Shown here: in pieces, positions 18,372 through 24,284 of the stretch
Layout of the letters: each line of letters opens with the position of its first letter
Numbering within the stretch: position 1 is the stretch's first letter
Source: a virus
Length of the DNA: 42,321 bases
Virus record (IMG/VR): IMGVR_UViG_3300030103_001002
Span: 426-42,746 of that record
Reading direction: 5' to 3' (one strand)
Notes under the pieces: generated by a model
What the model was told of the DNA's origin: nothing
What the model saw: the letters and a program-made list of their open reading frames with translations, nothing else
The model's database searches: none
Position numbers and translations under genes: made by a program

Positions 18372-18609
18372 AAGAGCAGGAGAAGAACAGTTTAACGAAC
18401 TACATAAGTTAGTTACAACTGAGCTTATAGACAGAATACGTAGCGGTGAAGCTACTACCGCTGACCTAAAAGCTGCTGCTGATTGGCTCTATAAAAACGA
18501 CATAACAGGTGTAGCCTTTGATACATCACCTTTATCGCAACTGGCAGACATTATGCCAGATGTTGACTTTGAAACAGTCCAAAAATCGGTAATTAGAAAT
18601 GGCTCCTAG
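18364..18609 (+). CDS. Terminase small subunit (T7 gp18-like)
   Basis: 81 residues with a TTG start at 18364. The sequence ELHKLVTTELIDRIRSGEAT, then TTADLKAAADWLYKNDITGV, matches the short helical DNA-packaging proteins of T7-type phages (L.....L...I.SGEATT.DL.AA..WL...N.I). The small subunit recognises DNA and regulates the large subunit during packaging of concatemers. Here the large subunit is not adjacent; three small genes lie between them, one an HNH endonuclease. Confidence 0.78.
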   Translation: MSKRAGEEQFNELHKLVTTELIDRIRSGEATTADLKAAADWLYKNDITGVAFDTSPLSQLADIMPDVDFETVQKSVIRNGS

Positions 18610-18868
18610 AAGATTACCACGTAAACAACTTAAGCGAAGTGCAAGAAACTACAGGGATAACCCCGCATCCAGAGCAAAGAAAAACGCATACAACAGAAAG
18701 CGTAACAAATCTAAAGAAGCCATTGCCTACAGAGTGGAACTTAAAAGAGCCCGTAGAAAAGCGGGGGCAGAAGGCAAGGGCGGTAAGGATTTTTCACACA
18801 CTAAATCAGGAAAATTAGTACGTGAAAGCGTTTCAAAAAATAGAGCTAGAAACAGAAGCAGAAAATGA
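18599..18868 (+). CDS. Small basic protein of unknown role
   Basis: 89 residues, about 40% Lys plus Arg. The central and C-terminal pattern (RARRKAGAEGKGGKDFSHTK, then LVRESVSKNRARNRSRK) resembles a family of small cyanophage proteins with a GKD..H motif and a basic SKNR.R tail, which may be a degenerate HNH-like nucleic-acid-binding unit. Overlaps the terminase small subunit by 11 bases and the HNH gene by four. Confidence 0.6.
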   Translation: MAPRRLPRKQLKRSARNYRDNPASRAKKNAYNRKRNKSKEAIAYRVELKRARRKAGAEGKGGKDFSHTKSGKLVRESVSKNRARNRSRK

Positions 18869-19194
18869 CACCAGTACTTCCTACTTATAAACATTACACA
18901 CAAAACTTAATAGTTATGACATCAACAGACGCTAAAAAACTCTGGAGAAAAGCTATTAAGGAGGCAAACAATTATGAATGTATCTATTGCGGAGAAAGAC
19001 ATCATGAATATGATCTTACCATTGACCATGTACATCCCAGATGTTTGGGAGGTTGTTCCCATACTAGAAATTGTGTTCCAGCCTGTAGGAGGTGTAATCA
19101 AGAAAAAGGAAGCCTTGACTGGTTAACGTGGTTTAGAAATAACTTCCCACCAAACCCACTACGAGAAAACCTAATATTAGATTGGATTAAATGA
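18865..19194 (+). CDS. HNH endonuclease
   Basis: 109 residues. A zinc-bound HNH/McrA-like domain is visible: CIYCGERHHEYDLTIDHVHP, then an RNCVPACRRCNQEKGSLDW block. The two CxxC pairs bind zinc, and the DHVHP segment holds the catalytic His. HNH proteins next to terminase genes can assist cutting of packaged DNA, or be homing endonucleases. A second Met at residue 18 (MTSTDAK) could be the start, but the ATG at 18865 overlaps the previous stop tightly and is preferred. Confidence 0.85.
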   Translation: MTPVLPTYKHYTQNLIVMTSTDAKKLWRKAIKEANNYECIYCGERHHEYDLTIDHVHPRCLGGCSHTRNCVPACRRCNQEKGSLDWLTWFRNNFPPNPLRENLILDWIK

Positions 19195-19469
19195 ACAAAC
19201 TATTTAACCCTAATAAGCTACTATTACAGGAACTAAAAGACATTGCATATGCTACACCTCGCCCAGTTCGTTGGGCTATGGTGTGGTTTTTGCTATGGCT
19301 AGAACCTCAATATGTAGACTACAAAGCCAAAAAAGCTGTAGATGATGCCGTTAAAGAGTATCACAGACTATGTGATTTCTGTGAAGAATGGCGTAATGAA
19401 CCTGGGGTAAAGGTTATACCATCTGAAGTTAAAGGTTTAGATGATATGAGTATAAACTATGAAGATTGA
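19191..19469 (+). CDS. Hypothetical protein ahead of large terminase
   Basis: 92 residues. A tryptophan-rich hydrophobic stretch (RWAMVWFLLWLEPQYVDYKA) is followed by a charged helix with a Cys pair (LCDFCEEW). Starts in the HNH stop (ATGA) and ends 11 bases inside the terminase gene. The position corresponds to the small gp18.5/18.7 genes of T7, but I see no homology to spanins. No function assigned. Confidence 0.55.
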   Translation: MNKLFNPNKLLLQELKDIAYATPRPVRWAMVWFLLWLEPQYVDYKAKKAVDDAVKEYHRLCDFCEEWRNEPGVKVIPSEVKGLDDMSINYED

Positions 19470-21186
19470 AGAACAACTCCAAAAAGACTTTAGGTATTTT
19501 CTTACCGCTGTTTGGACACATTTAAACTTACCAGCTCCTACAAGAGCACAATTATGTATAGCGGAATATTTACAACATGGGCCTAAAAGACTTCAAATCC
19601 AAGCGTTTAGGGGTGTGGGTAAGTCTTGGATTACTGCTGCATTTGTTCTTTGGACTCTTTTCAATGACCCTGATAAAAAAATTATGGTTGTCTCCGCAAG
19701 TAAAGACAGAGCAGACAGCTTTTCTATTTTTTGCCAAAGATTGATACTAGAAGTACCTTGGTTATCACAACTAAAACCGAAAAATGATGACCAGCGGTGG
19801 TCTCGTATATCGTTTGATGTAGGGCCAGCTGCTCCACACCAAGCACCCTCAGTTAAGTCTGTGGGTATTACAGGGCAGCTAACAGGGTCTAGAGCAGACC
19901 TTATGGTACTAGATGATGTCGAAGTACCTAATAACAGTATGACGGAGCTACAACGTGAAAAACTCTTACAACTTGTTACTGAATGTGAGTCTATTCTTAC
20001 TCCTAAACGTGACTCTCGTATTATGTTTCTTGGTACTCCTCAAACAACATTCACTGTCTATAATAAGCTAAGGGAACGTAGCTATAGACCATTTGTTTGG
20101 CCAGCTAGATACCCACGTAAACTAGCTATGTATGATGGTTTGTTGGCTCCACAGCTAGTAGAGGACTTAGAAAAGTCAGATATGGCGTGGAAACCTACAG
20201 ATACACGTTTTAAAGAGGAAGACTTACTAGATAGAGAAGCATCTATGGGTAGATCTAACTTTATGCTGCAGTTTATGCTAGATACTAGCCTATCTGACGC
20301 AGAAAAGTTCCCATTAAAGTTTGCAGACCTTATAGTCACACCCGTAAACCCCACACATGCACCAGAAAATATTATTTGGTGCTCTAGCCCAGACAATATA
20401 GTTAAAGGCTTACCTTGTGCGGGGCTCCCAGGAGACTATTGGTACAGCCCAATGCAGATACAAGGTGAATGGGTTGAGTATGCAGAGACTATATGTTCGG
20501 TAGACCCCTCTGGAAGGGGCTCAGATGAGACTGTAGCATGCTTCCTATCACAGTTAAATGGATTTATATACCTGCATGAAATATACGCTACTAGAGACGG
20601 TTATAGTGACAAGACATTATTAGACATATTAAGGAGATGCCGTAAATATGGTGCGAGTACGCTGCTCATCGAGAGTAACTTTGGCGATGGTATTGTATCA
20701 GAGCTATTTAGAAAACACTGTCAGACAACAAAGACAAACATTAACATAGAGGAGACTAGAGCTAATGTCCGTAAAGAAGATAGGATTATTAGTAGCCTTG
20801 AGCCTGTCTTTAATCAGCATAGGCTGGTTATTGACCCCAAGGTTATTGAATGGGATTATGCGTCAAATGCTGATGAAGCGACTGAAAATAGATTCCAATA
20901 TATGCTTGCTTACCAAATCAGCAGAATGTGTAGAGAAAAAGGTGCCGTTCGACACGATGACAGAATTGACTCCCTTGCCCAAGGAGTTAAATGGTTCACC
21001 GATGCTCTCGCCATTTCAGCCCAACAGCAAATAAAAGACAGACGAAGAGAAGAATGGTTAGACCATCTAGAAGCTTGGATGGATGATCCTCAAGCTGAAG
21101 CTAATCATATGGTGTTGGGATTGGATTTAGACCAACGTAAAGAGGCTAGAGGATTAGCTACAGGGAAGGATATGACTTGGATGTGA
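19459..21186 (+). CDS. terL: Terminase large subunit (T7 gp19-like)
   Basis: 575 residues. ATPase motor and nuclease that packages DNA through the portal. The Walker A-type loop is RGVGKSW at residues 51-57, Walker B is LMVLDDVE at about 148-155, and a coupling motif IMFLGTPQT follows. The C-terminal RNase H-like nuclease has its first Asp in CSVDPSGRGSDET and later acidic residues in HDDRIDSLAQ. Length and motif order fit T7 gp19. The gene is followed by strong hairpins and then the long intergenic region, as expected at the right end of a T7-type genome. Confidence 0.95.
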   Translation: MKIEEQLQKDFRYFLTAVWTHLNLPAPTRAQLCIAEYLQHGPKRLQIQAFRGVGKSWITAAFVLWTLFNDPDKKIMVVSASKDRADSFSIFCQRLILEVPWLSQLKPKNDDQRWSRISFDVGPAAPHQAPSVKSVGITGQLTGSRADLMVLDDVEVPNNSMTELQREKLLQLVTECESILTPKRDSRIMFLGTPQTTFTVYNKLRERSYRPFVWPARYPRKLAMYDGLLAPQLVEDLEKSDMAWKPTDTRFKEEDLLDREASMGRSNFMLQFMLDTSLSDAEKFPLKFADLIVTPVNPTHAPENIIWCSSPDNIVKGLPCAGLPGDYWYSPMQIQGEWVEYAETICSVDPSGRGSDETVACFLSQLNGFIYLHEIYATRDGYSDKTLLDILRRCRKYGASTLLIESNFGDGIVSELFRKHCQTTKTNINIEETRANVRKEDRIISSLEPVFNQHRLVIDPKVIEWDYASNADEATENRFQYMLAYQISRMCREKGAVRHDDRIDSLAQGVKWFTDALAISAQQQIKDRRREEWLDHLEAWMDDPQAEANHMVLGLDLDQRKEARGLATGKDMTWM

Positions 21187-21190
21187 AGAT

Positions 21191-21214
21191 ACCCCATCAT
21201 AATACACGGGGAAG
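21191..21214 (+). repeat. 24-bp repeat shared with the RNA polymerase gene
   Basis: ACCCCATCATAATACACGG followed by GGAAG sits just after the terminase stop. The same 24 bases with one mismatch (AGAAG) occur inside the RNA polymerase gene at 27128-27151. The copy in the polymerase is coding (NPIIIHGEA); the copy here is not. Confidence 0.8.
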
Positions 21215-21246
21215 TGGTGCTCCTCGTGGGTGGAAACAGCGGTCAA

Positions 21247-21300
21247 GAGGGGAAGATGATTTCATCACTCCCCCTCTACTACACGAGTTACCCGCTCGTG
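21247..21300 (+). terminator. Tandem hairpins after the large terminase
   Basis: Two inverted repeats lie 60 bases past the terminase stop. The first is GAGGGG (21247-21252) with CCCCTC (21271-21276), enclosing GATGA/TCATC. The second is CACGAG (21282-21287) with CTCGTG (21295-21300) around a 7-base loop. They are placed to end or process late transcripts. There is no strong U-tract, so RNase processing is an alternative to intrinsic termination. Confidence 0.5.
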
Positions 21301-21363
21301 CTACTATTTAACATACTCATACTAACCCTATACTACCTTTGTACTGTTTGTACTGTACGTAGG

Positions 21364-21449
21364 GGGGCTTGAGGGGTGTCTTAAATTTTGGCAAAATTGT
21401 TTGTGGGGTATTCTAACGCGCGTTACTGGTCGTTACCCCCGCAAGCCCC
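21364..21449. repeat. Nested inverted repeats in the genome-end junction
   Basis: GGGGCTTG (21364-21371) is the exact reverse complement of CAAGCCCC (21442-21449), and the match extends inward after one mismatch by GGGG/CCCC. Inside lie a perfect hairpin AATTTT-GGC-AAAATT (21384-21398) and a perfect 12-base palindrome TAACGCGCGTTA (21414-21425). This G+C-rich structure stands out in AT-rich surroundings. Candidate concatemer junction, packaging site or regulatory structure. Confidence 0.6.
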
Positions 21450-21541
21450 AGGTCATGATATGCTGACAATAGGTATTTTTACTCATTGACATATAACATT
21501 TTTTATAGTACCTCGCGGGGTTCGGTTATCAACACTTGAAT

Positions 21542-21605
21542 AAAAACGATTATCATTATCATTTTTCAGGAATATGGGTATAAATGAAAATGATTATCAT
21601 TATCA
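21542..21605. promoter_or_regulatory. Two Fur-box-like repeats
   Basis: The 14-mer GATTATCATTATCA occurs at 21548-21561 and again at 21592-21605. Extended to 19 bases, the second reads GAAAATGATTATCATTATC (21586-21604), which matches 17 of 19 positions of the classical Fur box GATAATGATAATCATTATC. The first (21542-21560) matches 15 of 19. Fur represses iron genes in cyanobacteria as in other bacteria. Binding here is inference; AT-rich iterons of an origin are an alternative. Confidence 0.45.
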
Positions 21606-21640
21606 AAAAGACTTGCGGGGTTTTGGCGGCATCTGTATTA

Positions 21641-21756
21641 ACACTATACAAATGTTCGGTTAACCACACTATACAGAATTGTTACGATCCCCACACGTCT
21701 CATATGAGTCTTATTTAGTGTGTCATCAAGTCAATACATATATATGGACACTATAT
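21641..21756 (+). promoter_or_regulatory. Three CACTATA-cored repeats, candidate phage promoters
   Basis: ACACTATACA occurs at 21641-21650 and 21666-21675, and ACACTATA again at 21749-21756. CACTATA is also the core of the T7 class III promoter just before the start site. Clustering of three copies within 116 bases of intergenic DNA, upstream of the early genes, suggests promoter elements for the phage polymerase or host factor sites. The flanks are not otherwise T7-like, so this stays tentative. Confidence 0.3.
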
Positions 21757-21794
21757 ATAAGCATAGTTTATGTGGGATATAAGGCTTTTTAATA

Positions 21795-22160
21795 GTGATT
21801 AAGGAGAATCCACAAATAAATATTTTTAAGTGTAATAAATCGGCGTATCGAGCAAAACCAGGAGAGGGTCAATTCTCAATAAGAAGAATTAATGAGAATC
21901 AACAAGGAGTATTAATGAGAATCAATAAGCCAATATTATTGAGAAACGAAAATGGTTATCGTTTTCATTCTCATCAGTCTACGGTCAATCTCAACCTAAG
22001 AACCCAGTCAGCCACTATCACTAATACGCTGATCGCAAAGGGACTCTATATATATAAAAAATGGAAATGTGTTGAATTGCTGACAAAACCAGGCGGTAGG
22101 TTGACAGGCTCAAATAGTGTTGGCATGATAGGTACATCAATCACGAACAACGCTTATTAA
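21795..22160 (+). CDS. Doubtful open reading frame in the repeat region
   Basis: 121 codons from GTG at 21795. It reads through the AATGAGAATC repeats and the 21940-21973 palindrome, so part of the translation (RRINENQQGVLMRINKP) simply reflects repeated DNA. No domain, signal peptide or recognisable family is visible. An AAGGAG Shine-Dalgarno-like element lies inside, not ahead of, the start. Probably not a gene; listed because nothing else fills this stretch. Confidence 0.2.
   Translation: MIKENPQINIFKCNKSAYRAKPGEGQFSIRRINENQQGVLMRINKPILLRNENGYRFHSHQSTVNLNLRTQSATITNTLIAKGLYIYKKWKCVELLTKPGGRLTGSNSVGMIGTSITNNAY
21888..21925 (+). repeat. 15-bp direct repeat ATTAATGAGAATCAA
   Basis: Exact copies at 21888-21902 and 21911-21925, spaced 23 bases start to start. 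AATGAGAATC resembles half of a Fur-type operator and continues the pattern seen at 21542-21605. It falls inside a weak open reading frame. Confidence 0.65.
21940..21973. promoter_or_regulatory. Near-palindrome, hairpin or Fur-box-like operator
   Basis: TGAGAA (21940-21945) pairs with TTCTCA (21968-21973), and GAAAA (21948-21952) with TTTTC (21962-21966). The inner 19-mer GAAAATGGTTATCGTTTTC matches 14 of 19 positions of the Fur-box consensus and is itself nearly symmetrical. It could be a protein operator or an RNA hairpin. Confidence 0.4.
22101..22129 (+). promoter_or_regulatory. Possible host sigma70-type early promoter
   Basis: A perfect -35 box TTGACA (22101-22106) is followed after 17 bases by CATGAT (22124-22129), matching 4 of 6 positions of TATAAT. 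It points toward the early genes that begin 380 bases downstream, where a T7-like phage needs host-read promoters. Confidence 0.35.
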
Positions 22161-22459
22161 ACAACAACAACTACAGTCAAACCGAGGGGGGTGGAAATTT
22201 AGACTGATACACATAGTGAGGTCTAACGGGTGGGCTGGATAGACCGTTAAAAGCAGAAAAGGATTTAGCAAATCAATTTATTTACCAAGTCTATAGACTG
22301 CCAACAGTCCACTTTTTACAAGTGATAAAATACTTTTATAGGCTTTTCATGCGGTAGGTCGTCCAACTATCACTCACACCGATTACTAACGAATGTTGAC
22401 GTTGAGTATTTATACTCTTATCCGTCCCTATACCTTACCAGTACAATATGCATATAGTT

Positions 22460-22487
22460 GCAAGTTCAATTCTTGCATACCGCACCA
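22460..22487 (+). other. 3' end of a tRNA gene, candidate attP core
   Basis: The sequence has the exact layout of a tRNA 3' end: a 5-bp T-stem GCAAG/CTTGC around the 7-base T-loop TTCAATT, then the 7-base acceptor strand ATACCGC, discriminator A and CCA (22485-22487). The rest of a tRNA is absent: no GCGGTAT acceptor strand or D-arm lies at normal distance. Related podovirus P-SSP7 carries a stretch identical to part of a host tRNA gene as a presumed integration site. No integrase gene is visible in this window. Confidence 0.6.
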
Positions 22488-22506
22488 CACTAAACCAAAT
22501 CAAATT

Positions 22507-23130
22507 GTGACCTATTCCCAACTATCACACAATGCACGTGAGATTGTCGCCAAGTTTACGCTTGCCACGTCTCAAGAAGTGCAGCTAGGTTGTGACTGGT
22601 ATCCGTCCGCTCTCAAGATTGCCGCACGCATTGGCGAGACTTATGGCGTATCAGCTGAGACCGTAGCAGGTGTTATAGCTGCCCTATCACCTAATAACAG
22701 ATGGGAGCGTAACATTATAGACGCTGAGTCTATCATCAAATGCTGGCGTGCTGGCGGTACTCGTTCTGACCTACTAGCCGTAAAAGTATGTACCTATGGC
22801 AAAATGAAAGAGAAAGCTGTGGACATACTGCTCACACGTATACCTATTGCCACTATCCTCAAGGGCAAAAAGATTGTTGAGTTTTTCAACTGCATCACCA
22901 ACCCCGCACTCAATGACGTGTGTATTGACGGGCATGCCTATTCCGTATGGTTCGGGCAACGCTTGACTATGAAAGAAGTTCCACCTATTGGCGTGAAGCT
23001 GCGTGCACAAATCAAGACTGATTATCGTGACGCTACTGCCTTCATCAATGAGGAGCTAGGCGAGCACTACACCGCAGCCACTATTCAAGCCATCACTTGG
23101 GTTACACACAAACGTATCTACAATGTCTAA
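22507..23130 (+). CDS. Early protein, possible HhH-type DNA glycosylase-like family
   Basis: 207 residues from GTG at 22507. The frame is open further upstream to 22393, but that part translates the tRNA fragment and is unlikely to be protein. Conserved-looking blocks are GCDWYPSALKIA, VAGVIAALSPNNRWERNI, ILKGKKIVEFFNCI, CIDGHAYSVWFG and IQAITWVTHKR. This order occurs in a phage protein family of unknown function, and the alternation of helices with K-x-x-x-F and D-x-H-A resembles helix-hairpin-helix DNA glycosylases. That fold is a guess. It ends 8 bases into the next gene and lies two genes upstream of a cytosine methyltransferase. Confidence 0.6.
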   Translation: MTYSQLSHNAREIVAKFTLATSQEVQLGCDWYPSALKIAARIGETYGVSAETVAGVIAALSPNNRWERNIIDAESIIKCWRAGGTRSDLLAVKVCTYGKMKEKAVDILLTRIPIATILKGKKIVEFFNCITNPALNDVCIDGHAYSVWFGQRLTMKEVPPIGVKLRAQIKTDYRDATAFINEELGEHYTAATIQAITWVTHKRIYNV

Positions 23131-23396
23131 ACAACTCACACTCATGCCCATACTTGACGGTTCTGTATTCGTCAACAAAAACGTCATCAATGACCCAGTC
23201 CTTCTATCCGTACTTACTGACCTCCATGACAGAAACTACCAATTCCCAACCCAAGAAGTCGAACGCTGGTACTTCGATACCGTCAAAGGACTCTCACGTA
23301 CTCCCAGATGCAGAGGCTGAACGCAGACGTGTATTCTATCGTAAGATGGCATACATCGAGATGAAAAAACTACGCCCCAAACACCCACACGTATGA
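23123..23396 (+). CDS. Small early protein, readable only with a +1 frameshift
   Basis: ATG at 23123 overlaps the stop of the previous gene, and the reading frame runs to TGA at 23320. A second frame, +1 relative to it, carries a protein-like C-terminus (DAEAERRRVFYRKMAYIEMK) ending at 23396, where TGA overlaps the methyltransferase ATG. Both ends therefore fit a single gene of about 90 residues if the ribosome moves +1 near 23303-23306, for example at CCC-A, giving SRTP-DAEAERRR. Explanations are a one-base sequencing error, a real mutation, or programmed +1 frameshifting. No family recognised. Confidence 0.5.
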
Positions 23397-24283
23397 GAGT
23401 ACTAGACCTATTCTCTGGCATAGGTGGCTTCGCCTATGCTGGACACCTCCTCGGTGGTTTCACTACCCTCGACTTTGTAGAGATTGACCCATACTGTCAA
23501 AAGATTCTACGCAAAAACTTCCCTAACGTACCTATCCATGATGACATCACGACATTTGACACATCTTACAGATTCGGTGAGTACGATCTCATCACAGCTG
23601 GATTCCCATGCCAAGACCTCAGCTCGGCTGGCAAACAAGCTGGACTGGGAGCTGGCACTCGCAGTGGCTTGTTCTACAGGGTTATGCAGATCGCTCGGCA
23701 AGTTCGACCTAAGTACATCCTCCTCGAAAATGTTGCAAATACCATTAGTCACAGCAACGGGCAAACCTTCCAACAAATCCTCCACGAAATTGCCAAAAGC
23801 GGGTATAATGCTGAGTGGGGCATTGTATCAGCACGAGACGTGGGTGGCTGCCACCTCCGCAAACGCATCTGGATTATTGCCTACGCCAACGACCCAAGAT
23901 ACTATCGCACATCCAAATGCCAAGATAACAGCAAATGGACGGAGACTATCGCAGACAGGTACAAGTCACAGCCTCAACCTACAGGACAAGCTCACCCTGT
24001 TGCCAACACCACGAGCGTCAGAGTGGAAGGGCATAGGGGTCAAGGGCAGCAAGAGCAGCTTGCGTTGGCAGAAACAGGGCTACTTGACTGGAGTGATACA
24101 GGAATCCGACTCAGTTCCGACTGGCGAACCTATGCATCTCAACCCATGCTTCGTAGAGGAGATGATGGGCTATCCCGTAGGGTGGACAGACTTAAATGCT
24201 TAGGCAATACAATATGTCCGCAAACCGCAACAATTCCACTCAATCGTATCAAACAACTTGACGCTCTCCTCCAGCATAGCTAA
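23393..24283 (+). CDS. DNA C5-cytosine methyltransferase
   Basis: 296 residues. Transfers a methyl group from SAM to cytosine C5, probably to protect phage DNA or alter recognition. The motifs are in order: I (MRVLDLFSGIGGF, residues 1-13), acidic residue ending strand 2 (VEIDP), IV with the catalytic PCQ at 72-74, VI ENV at 112-114, VIII LRKR at 155-158, and a C-terminal GDDGLSRRVDRLKCLGN block with motif IX/X residues (LGNTICPQ). The target-recognition part (about 165-255) is short and repeats a VANTTS-like motif. The +1 frame over the same DNA also reads like a methyltransferase C-terminus. ATG overlaps the previous stop by four bases. Confidence 0.9.
   Translation: MRVLDLFSGIGGFAYAGHLLGGFTTLDFVEIDPYCQKILRKNFPNVPIHDDITTFDTSYRFGEYDLITAGFPCQDLSSAGKQAGLGAGTRSGLFYRVMQIARQVRPKYILLENVANTISHSNGQTFQQILHEIAKSGYNAEWGIVSARDVGGCHLRKRIWIIAYANDPRYYRTSKCQDNSKWTETIADRYKSQPQPTGQAHPVANTTSVRVEGHRGQGQQEQLALAETGLLDWSDTGIRLSSDWRTYASQPMLRRGDDGLSRRVDRLKCLGNTICPQTATIPLNRIKQLDALLQHS
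23865..24203 (+). other. Second, methyltransferase-like reading of the same DNA in the +1 frame
   Basis: In the +1 frame the DNA encoding the methyltransferase target-recognition region reads ASGLLPTPTTQD, SQTGTSHSLNLQDKL, LLPTPRASEWKG, LNPCFVEEMMGYPVGWTDL and then stops. These LLPTP-x-A repeats and the FVE.MMG.P.GWT.L ending are typical of another class of phage C5 methyltransferase C-termini. The two readings line up motif by motif (IWIIAYAND with SGLLPTPTT; DDGLSRRVDR with MMGYPVGWTD). It is not shown to be translated; reaching it needs a frameshift from the 23393 frame. Confidence 0.35.
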
Positions 24284-24284
24284 T

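Larger units (their letters stand above)
21187..22506. other. Long intergenic region at the right/left genome-end junction
   Basis: About 1.3 kb with no convincing gene, between the terminase (right end of T7-type maps) and the first early genes (left end). In order it holds the repeat shared with the polymerase gene, tandem hairpins, nested inverted repeats, two GATTATCATTATCA copies, CACTATA repeats, AATGAGAATC repeats, a weak sigma70-type promoter and a tRNA 3' end. Terminal repeats, early promoters and possibly a replication origin would be expected here. Confidence 0.65.

Noticed and set aside
21486-21509. TTGACA...TATAGT promoter
   Set aside because: The boxes are only 12 bases apart, too short for a sigma70-type promoter.
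22222-22251. GGTCTAACGG...TAGACCGTTA as a pseudoknot
   Set aside because: The two possible stems share the same CC bases and cannot form together; only one weak 6-bp stem is left.
22345-22487. A complete tRNA gene
   Set aside because: Only the T-arm and acceptor 3' strand are convincing. The nearest matching 5' acceptor strand is 121 bases away, and no D-arm or anticodon arm can be drawn.
22393-22506. N-terminal extension of the early HhH-like protein
   Set aside because: It translates the tRNA 3' fragment and its surroundings; conserved-looking sequence begins at GTG 22507.
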